A DNA stretch of 29,388 nt from JBHIEE01 sp046760445 (lineage in GTDB: Bacteria > Acidobacteriota > Aminicenantia > JdFR-78). Shown here piece after piece: positions 23,210 to 29,388 of the stretch. Positions within the stretch are counted from its first letter, which is position 1. Every line of letters begins with the position of its first letter. Made by a program: the position numbers and the translations under genes. The notes below the pieces were generated by a model. That model searched no databases. It was given only the letters and a program-made list of their open reading frames with translations, and was not told the origin of the DNA. The stretch spans positions 1 to 29,388 of the forward strand of contig JBHIEE010000023.1 in NCBI GenBank assembly GCA_046760445.1, read 5' to 3'.

Positions 23210-24162
23210 ACTCTTTCTCTCCAGAAATTAAGTAAGTCGAGGAGGGTATTCTCCAGAGAAATCCGCGGTTGCCAGTGAGTTAAACTGACAAATTTGGTAT
23301 TATCCGCCAATAAAATGGGCACATCTGAAGGCCGTAATCTGGTTGGATCCTTCTCGACTTTAACATTTAATTTGCTGTAACTTAACAAAATATCGAGAAC
23401 CTGACTTATCTGATAAGTTTTTCCTGAACCAATATTATATACTTCTCCAGATTCTCCTTTCTCCAGACACAGCCAGTACGCTCGAGCTGTATCCCTTACA
23501 TCTGTAAAATCTCTTTTTGCCTCTAAATTACCAACAAAAATAACTGGTTCTCTAATTCCTTTTTCAATTTCAGCAATTTGTTTAGCAAAGTTTGAAGTGA
23601 CAAAAACTTCTCCTCTTCTTGGTCCAGTATGATTGAAGCCTCTTGTCCGAACCGTATCCAATTTGTAACTTTTAAAATATTGATAAGCTAATAAATCTTG
23701 GGCAACCTTACTTACTGCGTAAGGACTTAAAGGCCTTAATGGATTAGTTTCTTTTATTGGAATCTCATTGGGATGAACTAATCCATATTCTTCACTCGAA
23801 CCAGCAATATGAATTCTGGGAGATAGTTTTAATTCAAGAAGAGTCTCAAAAAGATTTATTTGACCAATAACATTAATGGTCATCGTCTCTGCTGGTAATC
23901 GCCAGGAAGAAGGAACAAAACTTTGAGCTGCTAAATGAAAAACCCAGTCAGGCTTTATTGTAGCCAAAGCTTTTTTAACCGAGACAATATCTTTCAAGTC
24001 AGCTTCAACCAAATTTATTTTATCGAAAATATGCTTAATATTTTCCAATCGACTCCGCCATCTTACTAAACCATAGATTTCTGCCTTGGGATGGTGTTTT
24101 AAAATATATTCAGCTAAATGGCTACCAGCAAAACCTGTAATTCCGGTTATTAAAATTCTCAT
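23206..24162 (-). CDS. SDR sugar-nucleotide dehydratase, GMD-like
   Basis: A 318-residue SDR enzyme with GITGFAGSH as the dinucleotide loop and the NADP-type stretch RWRSRLENI. The active-site region SSEEYG keeps the Glu that GDP-mannose 4,6-dehydratases need, and YAVSK gives Tyr-Lys. RRGEVFVTSNFAKQIAEIEK and GNLEAKRDFTDVRD match the GMD/RMD group. It is shorter than classical GMD (about 340-370 residues). GGAGGAAT precedes the ATG. Together with the next gene it could turn GDP-mannose into GDP-D-rhamnose. GDP versus another nucleotide is not certain. Confidence 0.78.
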   Translation of the reverse strand: MRILITGITGFAGSHLAEYILKHHPKAEIYGLVRWRSRLENIKHIFDKINLVEADLKDIVSVKKALATIKPDWVFHLAAQSFVPSSWRLPAETMTINVIGQINLFETLLELKLSPRIHIAGSSEEYGLVHPNEIPIKETNPLRPLSPYAVSKVAQDLLAYQYFKSYKLDTVRTRGFNHTGPRRGEVFVTSNFAKQIAEIEKGIREPVIFVGNLEAKRDFTDVRDTARAYWLCLEKGESGEVYNIGSGKTYQISQVLDILLSYSKLNVKVEKDPTRLRPSDVPILLADNTKFVSLTHWQPRISLENTLLDLLNFWRERV

Positions 24163-24184
24163 AATTCCTCCTCACTGAAATTTG

Positions 24185-25216
24185 TTAATTCTCTTGATTA
24201 ATTTTTGACTTATAATACTTTTCGTAAAAATCCTTATAGTTTTTGTTCTTCTCTTTAATTTTCCTCCACCACCATTCGTTTTCCTTATACCATAATACAG
24301 TTTTTTCCAAAGCTGAATCAAAATCAAATTTTGGCTTCCAACCGAGGGTTTTGAGTTTATCACAATTCAGGGAATATCTCTGATCATGGCCTAATCTGTC
24401 AGGGACAAATTTAATTAATGATTCTGATTTATCCAGAATACAAAGAATCTTTTTAGTTAATTCAAGATTAGTTATTTCATTTCCTGCTGAAATGTTATAG
24501 ACCTCTCCTAGCTTTCCCTTGTGAATAATTAAATCTATTGCTCGACAGCTGTCTTCTACATAAAGCCAATCCCGGATATTGGTTCCATCTCCGTATAAAG
24601 GAAGAGGCTGGTTCTCCAAAGCGTTGGTAACAAATAAAGGAATTAATTTCTCAGGATATTGATATGGTCCAAAATTGTTGCTTGGTCGGACAATAATAAT
24701 TGGTAAATGATAAGTAACGAAATAGGAATATGCTAACCTATCTGCTCCAGCTTTACTGGCAGCATAAGGAGAACTGGGCATCAAAGGGTCAGTTTCTTTA
24801 AAAGAACCTTCTGTGATACTCCCATAAACTTCGTCAGTCGAAACATGAATGAATAGTTTGACATTGGATTTTTTAAGTGCTTCTAAAAGAACACAGGTGC
24901 CATAGACATCGGTTAAAACAAATTCACCTGCTTCAAGAATTGAACGATCGACATGAGTCTCTGCTGCCAAGTGAACGACTACATCAATTTCTTGATAGAT
25001 TTTTTCCACTAATTGTTTATCTCTAATATCATCTTTAATAAATTCATATCGAGAATCATTCTCTACATCTTTTAGATTATCCAAGTTGCCAGCATAGGTG
25101 AGTTTATCAAGGTTAATTATTTTAATTCGAGGGTATTCTCTCAATAAATAATGAATAAGATTACTCCCAATAAATCCTGCTCCTCCAGTGATTAAAATTC
25201 TCTGAAATTCAGCCAT
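24185..25216 (-). CDS. rmlB: dTDP-glucose 4,6-dehydratase
   Basis: A 343-residue RmlB. ILITGGAGFIGSN is the NAD loop. HVSTDEVYG provides Thr-Asp-Glu of the active site, and YAASKAGAD the Tyr-Lys pair. RPSNNFGPYQYPEKLIPLF is a family hallmark. It converts dTDP-glucose to dTDP-4-keto-6-deoxyglucose in the cytoplasm. The ATG at 25214-25216 is chosen because MAEFQRILITGG fits the family start, GGAAG lies nine bases upstream, and it overlaps the rmlC stop. In-frame ATGs at 25234 and 25276 would add residues without similarity. Confidence 0.95.
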   Translation of the reverse strand: MAEFQRILITGGAGFIGSNLIHYLLREYPRIKIINLDKLTYAGNLDNLKDVENDSRYEFIKDDIRDKQLVEKIYQEIDVVVHLAAETHVDRSILEAGEFVLTDVYGTCVLLEALKKSNVKLFIHVSTDEVYGSITEGSFKETDPLMPSSPYAASKAGADRLAYSYFVTYHLPIIIVRPSNNFGPYQYPEKLIPLFVTNALENQPLPLYGDGTNIRDWLYVEDSCRAIDLIIHKGKLGEVYNISAGNEITNLELTKKILCILDKSESLIKFVPDRLGHDQRYSLNCDKLKTLGWKPKFDFDSALEKTVLWYKENEWWWRKIKEKNKNYKDFYEKYYKSKINQEN

Positions 25217-25667
25217 CTTTTCGCTTCCATTCATAAGGAATAATTTGGTTTTCATGAGGATCGAGCCGAACCTCATCTGGTTCCTGATAATTATAGACTT
25301 CAGTCGGAATATTGACTACTATCGCTTCCTCTTGACTGATGCATTTCCAACCATGATAAATCTGAGGTGGAATTTGAATTAATAAAGGATTGTGAATCCC
25401 AATATAAAATTCGTTTAATTCCTGGAAAGTAGGGGAATCTTCCCTGGCATCAAAGAGAGCTAACTTTATTGTTCCTTGAAGACAGGCAATATTATCTGTT
25501 TGACGACGATGGAGATGCCAGGCTTTAACTACTCCCTGATAAGTAGTGGTCATATAAACTTGGCCAAACGTTATGAACAAATCATCATCTGAACGTAAAA
25601 TCTCCATCAATCTTCCTCTTTCATCGGGAATAACTCTCAATTTTTTAATTTTCACTCCTTCAATCAT
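25209..25667 (-). CDS. RmlC-like cupin (dTDP-4-keto-6-deoxyglucose epimerase family)
   Basis: A 152-residue single-cupin protein. DERGRLMEILRSDD is at the start, AWHLHRRQTDNIACLQG is the cupin strand with the likely catalytic His, and IPPQIYHGWKCIS is the second cupin motif. It is shorter than classical RmlC (~180) and belongs to a divergent branch usually annotated dTDP-4-dehydrorhamnose 3,5-epimerase family. A 3-epimerase or ketoisomerase role is possible. GGGAGGAAT precedes the ATG. It lies between rmlA and rmlB. Confidence 0.82.
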   Translation of the reverse strand: MIEGVKIKKLRVIPDERGRLMEILRSDDDLFITFGQVYMTTTYQGVVKAWHLHRRQTDNIACLQGTIKLALFDAREDSPTFQELNEFYIGIHNPLLIQIPPQIYHGWKCISQEEAIVVNIPTEVYNYQEPDEVRLDPHENQIIPYEWKRKDG

Positions 25668-25710
25668 TATTCCTCCCTACCTGGGTCCAAGTCATATGTT
25701 TCAAGTTGCA

Positions 25711-25742
25711 GTGAGTCTTATGCCCCGACGCATAAGATTCAC
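25711..25742 (-). other. 13-bp hairpin between rmlA and the rmlC-like gene
   Basis: GTGAGTCTTATGC (25711-25723) pairs with GCATAAGATTCAC (25730-25742) around a 6-base loop, with one G-U. In the minus-strand mRNA it starts right after the rmlA stop and ends ~43 bases before the rmlC-like start. No U-run follows in that direction. It may act as an mRNA stability or processing element or be a small palindromic repeat. Confidence 0.6.
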
Positions 25743-25744
25743 TA

Positions 25745-26809
25745 CTATTTTATTCCAATTTCACTCCTTTCACCCAGTATAAATCGATAGGCAGCTGGTT
25801 TTTGGCAAGATTTATAAAGCCGAACATTGCGGCCTATTAGACTGTTATCAATTTTACTTTCAATATTTTGGATAATACTTCCTTCTAAAACTATACTATG
25901 TTCAATCTCAGTCTGAATAAGTTTAACATTATTATGAATGGAAGTAAAAGGCCCCACATAAGAGTCTGTAATTTCTGAATGAGAACCAATTATTACTGGG
26001 CCTCGGATTGAACTTCTTTTAATCACTGTTTTCTCTCCTATTATCACCTGTCCATTTATCTTTGATTCTTTATCAATCTTACCTTCGATTCTCCTTTCTA
26101 TTGTTTCTAAAATCAGTCTATTCGCTTCCAAGATATCCTCTAATTTTCCGGTATCTTTCCACCAGTCAGTGACAATGTGGGGCTGGACATTTAGACCATG
26201 ATCAATCAAATACTGAATTGCATCAGTGATCTCTAATTCATTCCTCCAAGAAGGTTTGATGTTTTTGGCTGCCTCAAAAATATGAAAATCAAACATATAG
26301 ACTCCAACTAATGCAAAATTACTTATTGGTTTTTTGGGTTTTTCCACCAATCTGGCTACTTTTCCATCTTTTAGCTCAGCCACTCCAAATCTTTCGGGAT
26401 GTTTTACCTCTGCCAAAAGAATTAATGAATTGGGTTTTTTCTCTCGAAATTCATTTACCAAAGATTGAATCCCATTTTTTAAGATATTATCTCCTAAATA
26501 CATAACAAAAGGTTCCCTCTGGAAAAAAGTCTCAGAGATTTTAACCGCATGGGCTAAACCTAAAGGAGCTTCCTGCTCGATGTAAGTTACTTTAGCCCCC
26601 CATTTGGAACCATCATTCACTGCTTCCATTATTTCCTTCTTGGTTTCACCAACCACAATACCAATCTCTTTTATTCCAGCTTCTACCAAAGCTTCAATAC
26701 CGTAAAAGAGAACAGGCTTGTTAGCCACGGGAATTAATTGTTTAGCCTGAGTGAAAGTGATTGGCCTTAACCTTGTTCCTTTCCCTCCACTTAAAATTAG
26801 CCCTTTCAT
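25745..26809 (-). CDS. rmlA: Glucose-1-phosphate thymidylyltransferase, long form
   Basis: A 354-residue nucleotidyltransferase. LSGGKGTRLRPIT is the NTP-binding loop, KQLIPVANKP follows, MYLGDN binds the metal, and VEKPKKPISNFALVGVYMF lies in the sugar site. The C-terminal ~100 residues form left-handed beta-helix hexapeptide repeats (INGQVIIGEKTVIKRSSIRG), as in the long RmlA type of Actinobacteria and Archaea rather than the ~290-residue short type. It makes dTDP-glucose from dTTP and glucose-1-phosphate. The start lies one base after the lptD stop, with AGGAGGAAC inside the lptD 3' end. Confidence 0.93.
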   Translation of the reverse strand: MKGLILSGGKGTRLRPITFTQAKQLIPVANKPVLFYGIEALVEAGIKEIGIVVGETKKEIMEAVNDGSKWGAKVTYIEQEAPLGLAHAVKISETFFQREPFVMYLGDNILKNGIQSLVNEFREKKPNSLILLAEVKHPERFGVAELKDGKVARLVEKPKKPISNFALVGVYMFDFHIFEAAKNIKPSWRNELEITDAIQYLIDHGLNVQPHIVTDWWKDTGKLEDILEANRLILETIERRIEGKIDKESKINGQVIIGEKTVIKRSSIRGPVIIGSHSEITDSYVGPFTSIHNNVKLIQTEIEHSIVLEGSIIQNIESKIDNSLIGRNVRLYKSCQKPAAYRFILGERSEIGIK

Positions 26810-26810
26810 T

Positions 26811-28934
26811 TTAAAATCCAGTTCCTCCTAAAAAATCTGTGGCACTACCTATATTTCCTAAACCAATAGAAAATCTGAACTGAGTGTCTGGTTTATCTCG
26901 AAAATTAAAAATTTTAATTTCCCCTTTAAAATCTAAACACTGGTAATGGTAAGTGAGAGATAAAGCAGAATATTGGGTCTTTCGAGTGAAAAAATCATAG
27001 TCAATTTCACCGTGGGCTTCGATGGAGAGTCTTGGGATTTTAATTCCGCTGTAAAACCTCATTTGATTTCTATTCCATAGACTCTTTCGGTAAGGATCAT
27101 CTCTCATATTCCAACTTACCCTAATAAACCAGTTATCTTGAGGAGCACCAAGATTGGCAATAATACTGGCCAATGATAATTTTTTATAATAAGGGTTATA
27201 AAATAACCTGATGTCTGCACTATATTTAGAAGAAGGGTTAATTCTAAGAGAAGAATTTATATCAGAGAATTGGGGAGTCTTTCCATTGACCTTAACATTT
27301 TTAAGCTGGATTACTTCCTCTGGTTCAAAATAAAATGTTTGGCCAATTTCAAAAGTAATTATCTCCACCGGAGTTTCCTTCTTTTTGATAAAAATACGAT
27401 TAGTTAATGAATAACTAAGCTGGTGATAGCGAGGGACATCTGAGTAGTCAAATCGAGGAATCTGATTCAAATTCTTAATTTTAGAAGAATACTGATAGGA
27501 AATCTTGGGTTCAATTATATGCTTAACTTTTTGAAGGATTGAGTTCCCCGGCCCATAATAAATTCGATAAAAAGTAGGGCCAATAAGGTCAAGCCTGGTT
27601 TGATAGAACTGCCTATGAATAGGTTGATCCATATATGTCTTAGTTTCAGGATCATAACTTTGAGAGTAATAAGTCTGACGGGTAGAAAAAGAAGTATTTA
27701 CTGATAACCAAGGAATACTTGAAAAAGGGATAGAAAGGGTGGGATAAAAGTCAAATCTATTGGCACTGTAATCCTTGCCAGTAATGTCCATTCGTCGGAC
27801 ATTATCATAGGTTGAATCAAAAGAAAAATAAAGAGGAAAAAATATTTTTTTTCGAGTTAAATTAAGCTGAACTTGAGGCAAGTGGCTGACAATATTAGAT
27901 TTATCTAACTTGGAAAAATAAGTCTCTAATCTATCTGCTCTCAAATTAAAATTTAAATATGACCAAGATTTCGATAAATAAACTTGTGATTTTAAATTGC
28001 TAATCGTTGCACGGTTAAAGTTATTATCAAATTCTTTTAGAAAATGGAGCGAACTCTGGAGATCAACATCTGCTATCAATTTAAAATCATATTTTAAGCT
28101 TTGATTGTGTTTAAAACGAAAGAGATAATCTCTATCTGATTTTTGTTTGTATTTAAGATAATATAAATTGAGATTTCCGGTTGTGCCCTCTGAAAAAATA
28201 TATCTAAATTCTAATCCTCCAGCAATTCCTTGCAGTGTATAATAGTCTAAATTAAAGGTAGCATCTAAATTTCTTTTGATTGCCCAGAAAAAACCCTGAC
28301 TAATAAAATATCCTTTATAAGCTGAATAGCCGATCTGAGGGATTAAAAATCCCGTAGAACGACGTTTGAATGGATATCTAAGATAAGGAATGTAAAATAT
28401 CGGGACATTTTTTATCCAGAAAATTGAATTCTTCATCTCAATATATTCTTCTCTTTTTAATTTTCCCTCACGAGAAGTGAATTTCCAGCGGGGTGTGGGT
28501 TGAGTACAGGAAGTGAATGAGGCATGAGAAAATTTATACAGTTCTTCTTCCTCCTTGTCAATCGATTTAGCCTGATAAAATATGGAAGGCTGAATCATCC
28601 CCAAAGCATTAATTATCTTTCCTTGGCGGCTAGCCAAATTGAAAAAAAGCTTTTCTCCACTTATCACCTGGTTGGGCATCTGAATGGTAACATTCCCTTC
28701 AGCCAGCAAATCATCCGTTGTCTGATTATACTCTATCCGGTCAGCATTAATTTGAATATCCTGATAATGGACTTCCACATCACCTGATGCAAAGATTAGT
28801 TCTTTTTCCCGTTCATAATGACGGGCAATTATCTTTGGAAGATTGGGATTAGTTTTTTTTTCTTCAGAAAATATCGATCCGGCATTAAAGATAAGAATAA
28901 AAATAAGAATGCAAAAAATCTTACTTTTTAACAT
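26811..28934 (-). CDS. lptD: LPS-assembly outer-membrane protein LptD
   Basis: A 707-residue protein. The signal peptide (MLKSKIFCILIFILIFNAGS) places the start at the ATG 28932-28934; an in-frame ATG at 29054 would put 40 residues in front of it. The OstA/LptA-like beta-jellyroll domain (about 30-130) has GDVEVHYQDIQINADRIEYN and LLAEGNVTIQM. Then come SFTSCTQPTPRWKFTSR and the barrel entry VPIFYIPYLRYPFKRRSTGF, both typical of LptD. The rest is an aromatic-rich beta-barrel that ends in Phe, as outer-membrane proteins do. It inserts LPS in the outer leaflet with LptE. Only one Cys pair candidate region is visible, so the E. coli disulfide pattern is not conserved. Confidence 0.92.
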   Translation of the reverse strand: MLKSKIFCILIFILIFNAGSIFSEEKKTNPNLPKIIARHYEREKELIFASGDVEVHYQDIQINADRIEYNQTTDDLLAEGNVTIQMPNQVISGEKLFFNLASRQGKIINALGMIQPSIFYQAKSIDKEEEELYKFSHASFTSCTQPTPRWKFTSREGKLKREEYIEMKNSIFWIKNVPIFYIPYLRYPFKRRSTGFLIPQIGYSAYKGYFISQGFFWAIKRNLDATFNLDYYTLQGIAGGLEFRYIFSEGTTGNLNLYYLKYKQKSDRDYLFRFKHNQSLKYDFKLIADVDLQSSLHFLKEFDNNFNRATISNLKSQVYLSKSWSYLNFNLRADRLETYFSKLDKSNIVSHLPQVQLNLTRKKIFFPLYFSFDSTYDNVRRMDITGKDYSANRFDFYPTLSIPFSSIPWLSVNTSFSTRQTYYSQSYDPETKTYMDQPIHRQFYQTRLDLIGPTFYRIYYGPGNSILQKVKHIIEPKISYQYSSKIKNLNQIPRFDYSDVPRYHQLSYSLTNRIFIKKKETPVEIITFEIGQTFYFEPEEVIQLKNVKVNGKTPQFSDINSSLRINPSSKYSADIRLFYNPYYKKLSLASIIANLGAPQDNWFIRVSWNMRDDPYRKSLWNRNQMRFYSGIKIPRLSIEAHGEIDYDFFTRKTQYSALSLTYHYQCLDFKGEIKIFNFRDKPDTQFRFSIGLGNIGSATDFLGGTGF

Positions 28935-28941
28935 TACCAAA

Positions 28942-28970
28942 TATTTACCATAAAAGAAAATTGTTAGCAA
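28942..28970 (-). promoter_or_regulatory. Putative lptD promoter, possibly leaderless
   Basis: On the minus strand: TTGCTA (28965-28970), 17 bases, TAAATA (28942-28947). The -10 ends seven bases before the ATG at 28934, so transcription would start at or next to the start codon. No good ribosome binding site precedes that ATG. Confidence 0.4.
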
Positions 28971-29011
28971 GCTGAGTCGATGTGTGGTTTGTTCTGTTCT
29001 TAAATAATCTT

Positions 29012-29041
29012 TTGACCAAAGAAAAGATTTTGTGATATAAA
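29012..29041 (+). promoter_or_regulatory. Promoter of the right-edge gene
   Basis: TTGACC (29012-29017), 18 bases, TATAAA (29036-29041), with a start expected near 29048 and GGAAG at 29055-29059 before the ATG at 29073. It overlaps the region upstream of lptD on the opposite strand. Confidence 0.55.
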
Positions 29042-29072
29042 CTAAATAATTCATGGAAGCAATATTAATGAA

Positions 29073-29388
29073 ATGAAAACCGATAAGAAAAAATTAATAA
29101 TATTAATTTTCATCATATTAAATTTTTTTTACCAATGTAGCAAAAAAGAAATAGTATTCGATTTTACCCGAGAAATAGAATTTTCTCAAAAAAAGGGCAC
29201 ATCTTTTAGAATAAAATTTGGTAATGTTGACTCCCTGAAATATCTTGGAGAAGGTTGGTCATCACCGAAAAAAATCCTGATGGAATTCCCTACCAACAGG
29301 CCTTTTGCCCCAAATCAAAAATAATTTTTAACTTAATAAAATGTCAGAATTTGAAAGGCCTAATTAATTTTCGCCCTATTTCCACTCC
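29073..29388 (+). pseudogene. Frameshifted or truncated membrane/exported protein, runs off right edge
   Basis: From the ATG at 29073 a frame of 83 codons ends at TAA 29322-29324. The N-terminus is a hydrophobic segment (residues 7-20) followed by QCSKK, a possible but poor lipobox. The sequence breaks at the run of four C (29308-29311). Beyond it the +1 frame continues without stop to the window end (KSKIIFNLIKCQNLKGLINF and on). Adding one C would join the frames as PTNRPFA-PKSKIIFNL. The joined beta-rich sequence (GNVDSLKYLGEGW, then strands) resembles N-terminal beta domains of large membrane or glycan-related proteins, but no family was identified with confidence. It may be a true frameshift or an assembly error. 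Confidence 0.6.

Noticed and set aside
22265..24162. Either of the two SDR genes called as rmlD
   Set aside because: Motifs (RWRSRLENI, GFNHTGP, KRDFTDVRD) fit the GMD/RMD group better than RmlD; kept only as a possibility in the findings.
24185..25276. Longer rmlB starting at 25276
   Set aside because: The added 20 residues have no similarity to RmlB, lie inside the rmlC-like gene and lack a ribosome binding site; the ATG at 25216 fits the family start.
26811..29054. Longer lptD starting at 29054
   Set aside because: It would place 40 residues ahead of a clear signal peptide and would run through the plus-strand promoter at 29012-29041.

Overview
The window is AT-rich bacterial chromosome from a Gram-negative (diderm) organism. 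It encodes an LptD outer-membrane LPS translocon, a TonB C-terminal-domain protein, an ADP-heptose-type kinase with a GT9 glycosyltransferase, an O-antigen ligase/polymerase and nucleotide-sugar genes. The glycine-rich TonB protein beside an ECF sigma factor, the archaeal-like split glutamate synthase set and the decayed intergenic repeats resemble Candidatus Aminicenantes or Acidobacteriota-like lineages. That placement is inference from memory of these families, not a search result. No rRNA, tRNA or CRISPR array was seen.

Layout. (1) 1-1123, minus: a membrane-anchored alpha/beta hydrolase running off the left edge. (2) 1124-1598: non-coding, with a GC-richer cloverleaf-foldable element. (3) 1599-3522, plus: an ECF sigma factor, a zinc-type anti-sigma factor and a TonB-domain protein, a compact regulatory/envelope cassette. 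(4) 3590-10988, minus: a four-gene, overlapping operon for an unusual glutamate-synthase-like complex. It holds an FAD/Fe-S oxidoreductase, a degenerate FMN-domain paralog with intact Fe-S sites, a canonical FMN/Fe-S synthase subunit, and a glutaminase fused to the GXGXG domain. The degenerate paralog has no ATG/GTG/TTG/CTG start for its full ferredoxin-containing form. (5) 10989-11643: non-coding, with a frameshifted HTH pseudogene and a palindromic repeat. (6) 11644-13332, plus: a stand-alone PEP-synthase-like ATP-grasp domain protein.

(7) 13493-18915, plus: a tightly overlapping LPS-type operon (Trm112-like, GT9, O-antigen ligase, membrane PHP phosphoesterase, RfaE1/HldA kinase, cysteine synthase). 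(8) 19006-21658, plus: Fe-S type purF and an orphan DNA-repair-type radical SAM/HhH protein. (9) 21630-22007, minus: an XRE regulator. Just beyond its 5' end is a near-consensus divergent promoter feeding a ~145-nt transcript that ends at an 11-bp inverted repeat. (10) 22265-28934, minus: an lptD-rmlA-rmlC-rmlB-GMD-like-RMD-like operon. It couples LPS export to sugar-nucleotide synthesis and contains no rmlD. (11) 29073 to the right edge, plus: a gene with a good promoter, apparently frameshifted at a C run.

Overall this is a core/envelope region: glutamate, cysteine and purine metabolism interleaved with two clusters for making and exporting surface polysaccharide. The most unusual parts are the glutamate-synthase-like operon, with its pseudoenzyme subunit and non-canonical start, and the small transcribed inverted-repeat unit at 22076-22257.
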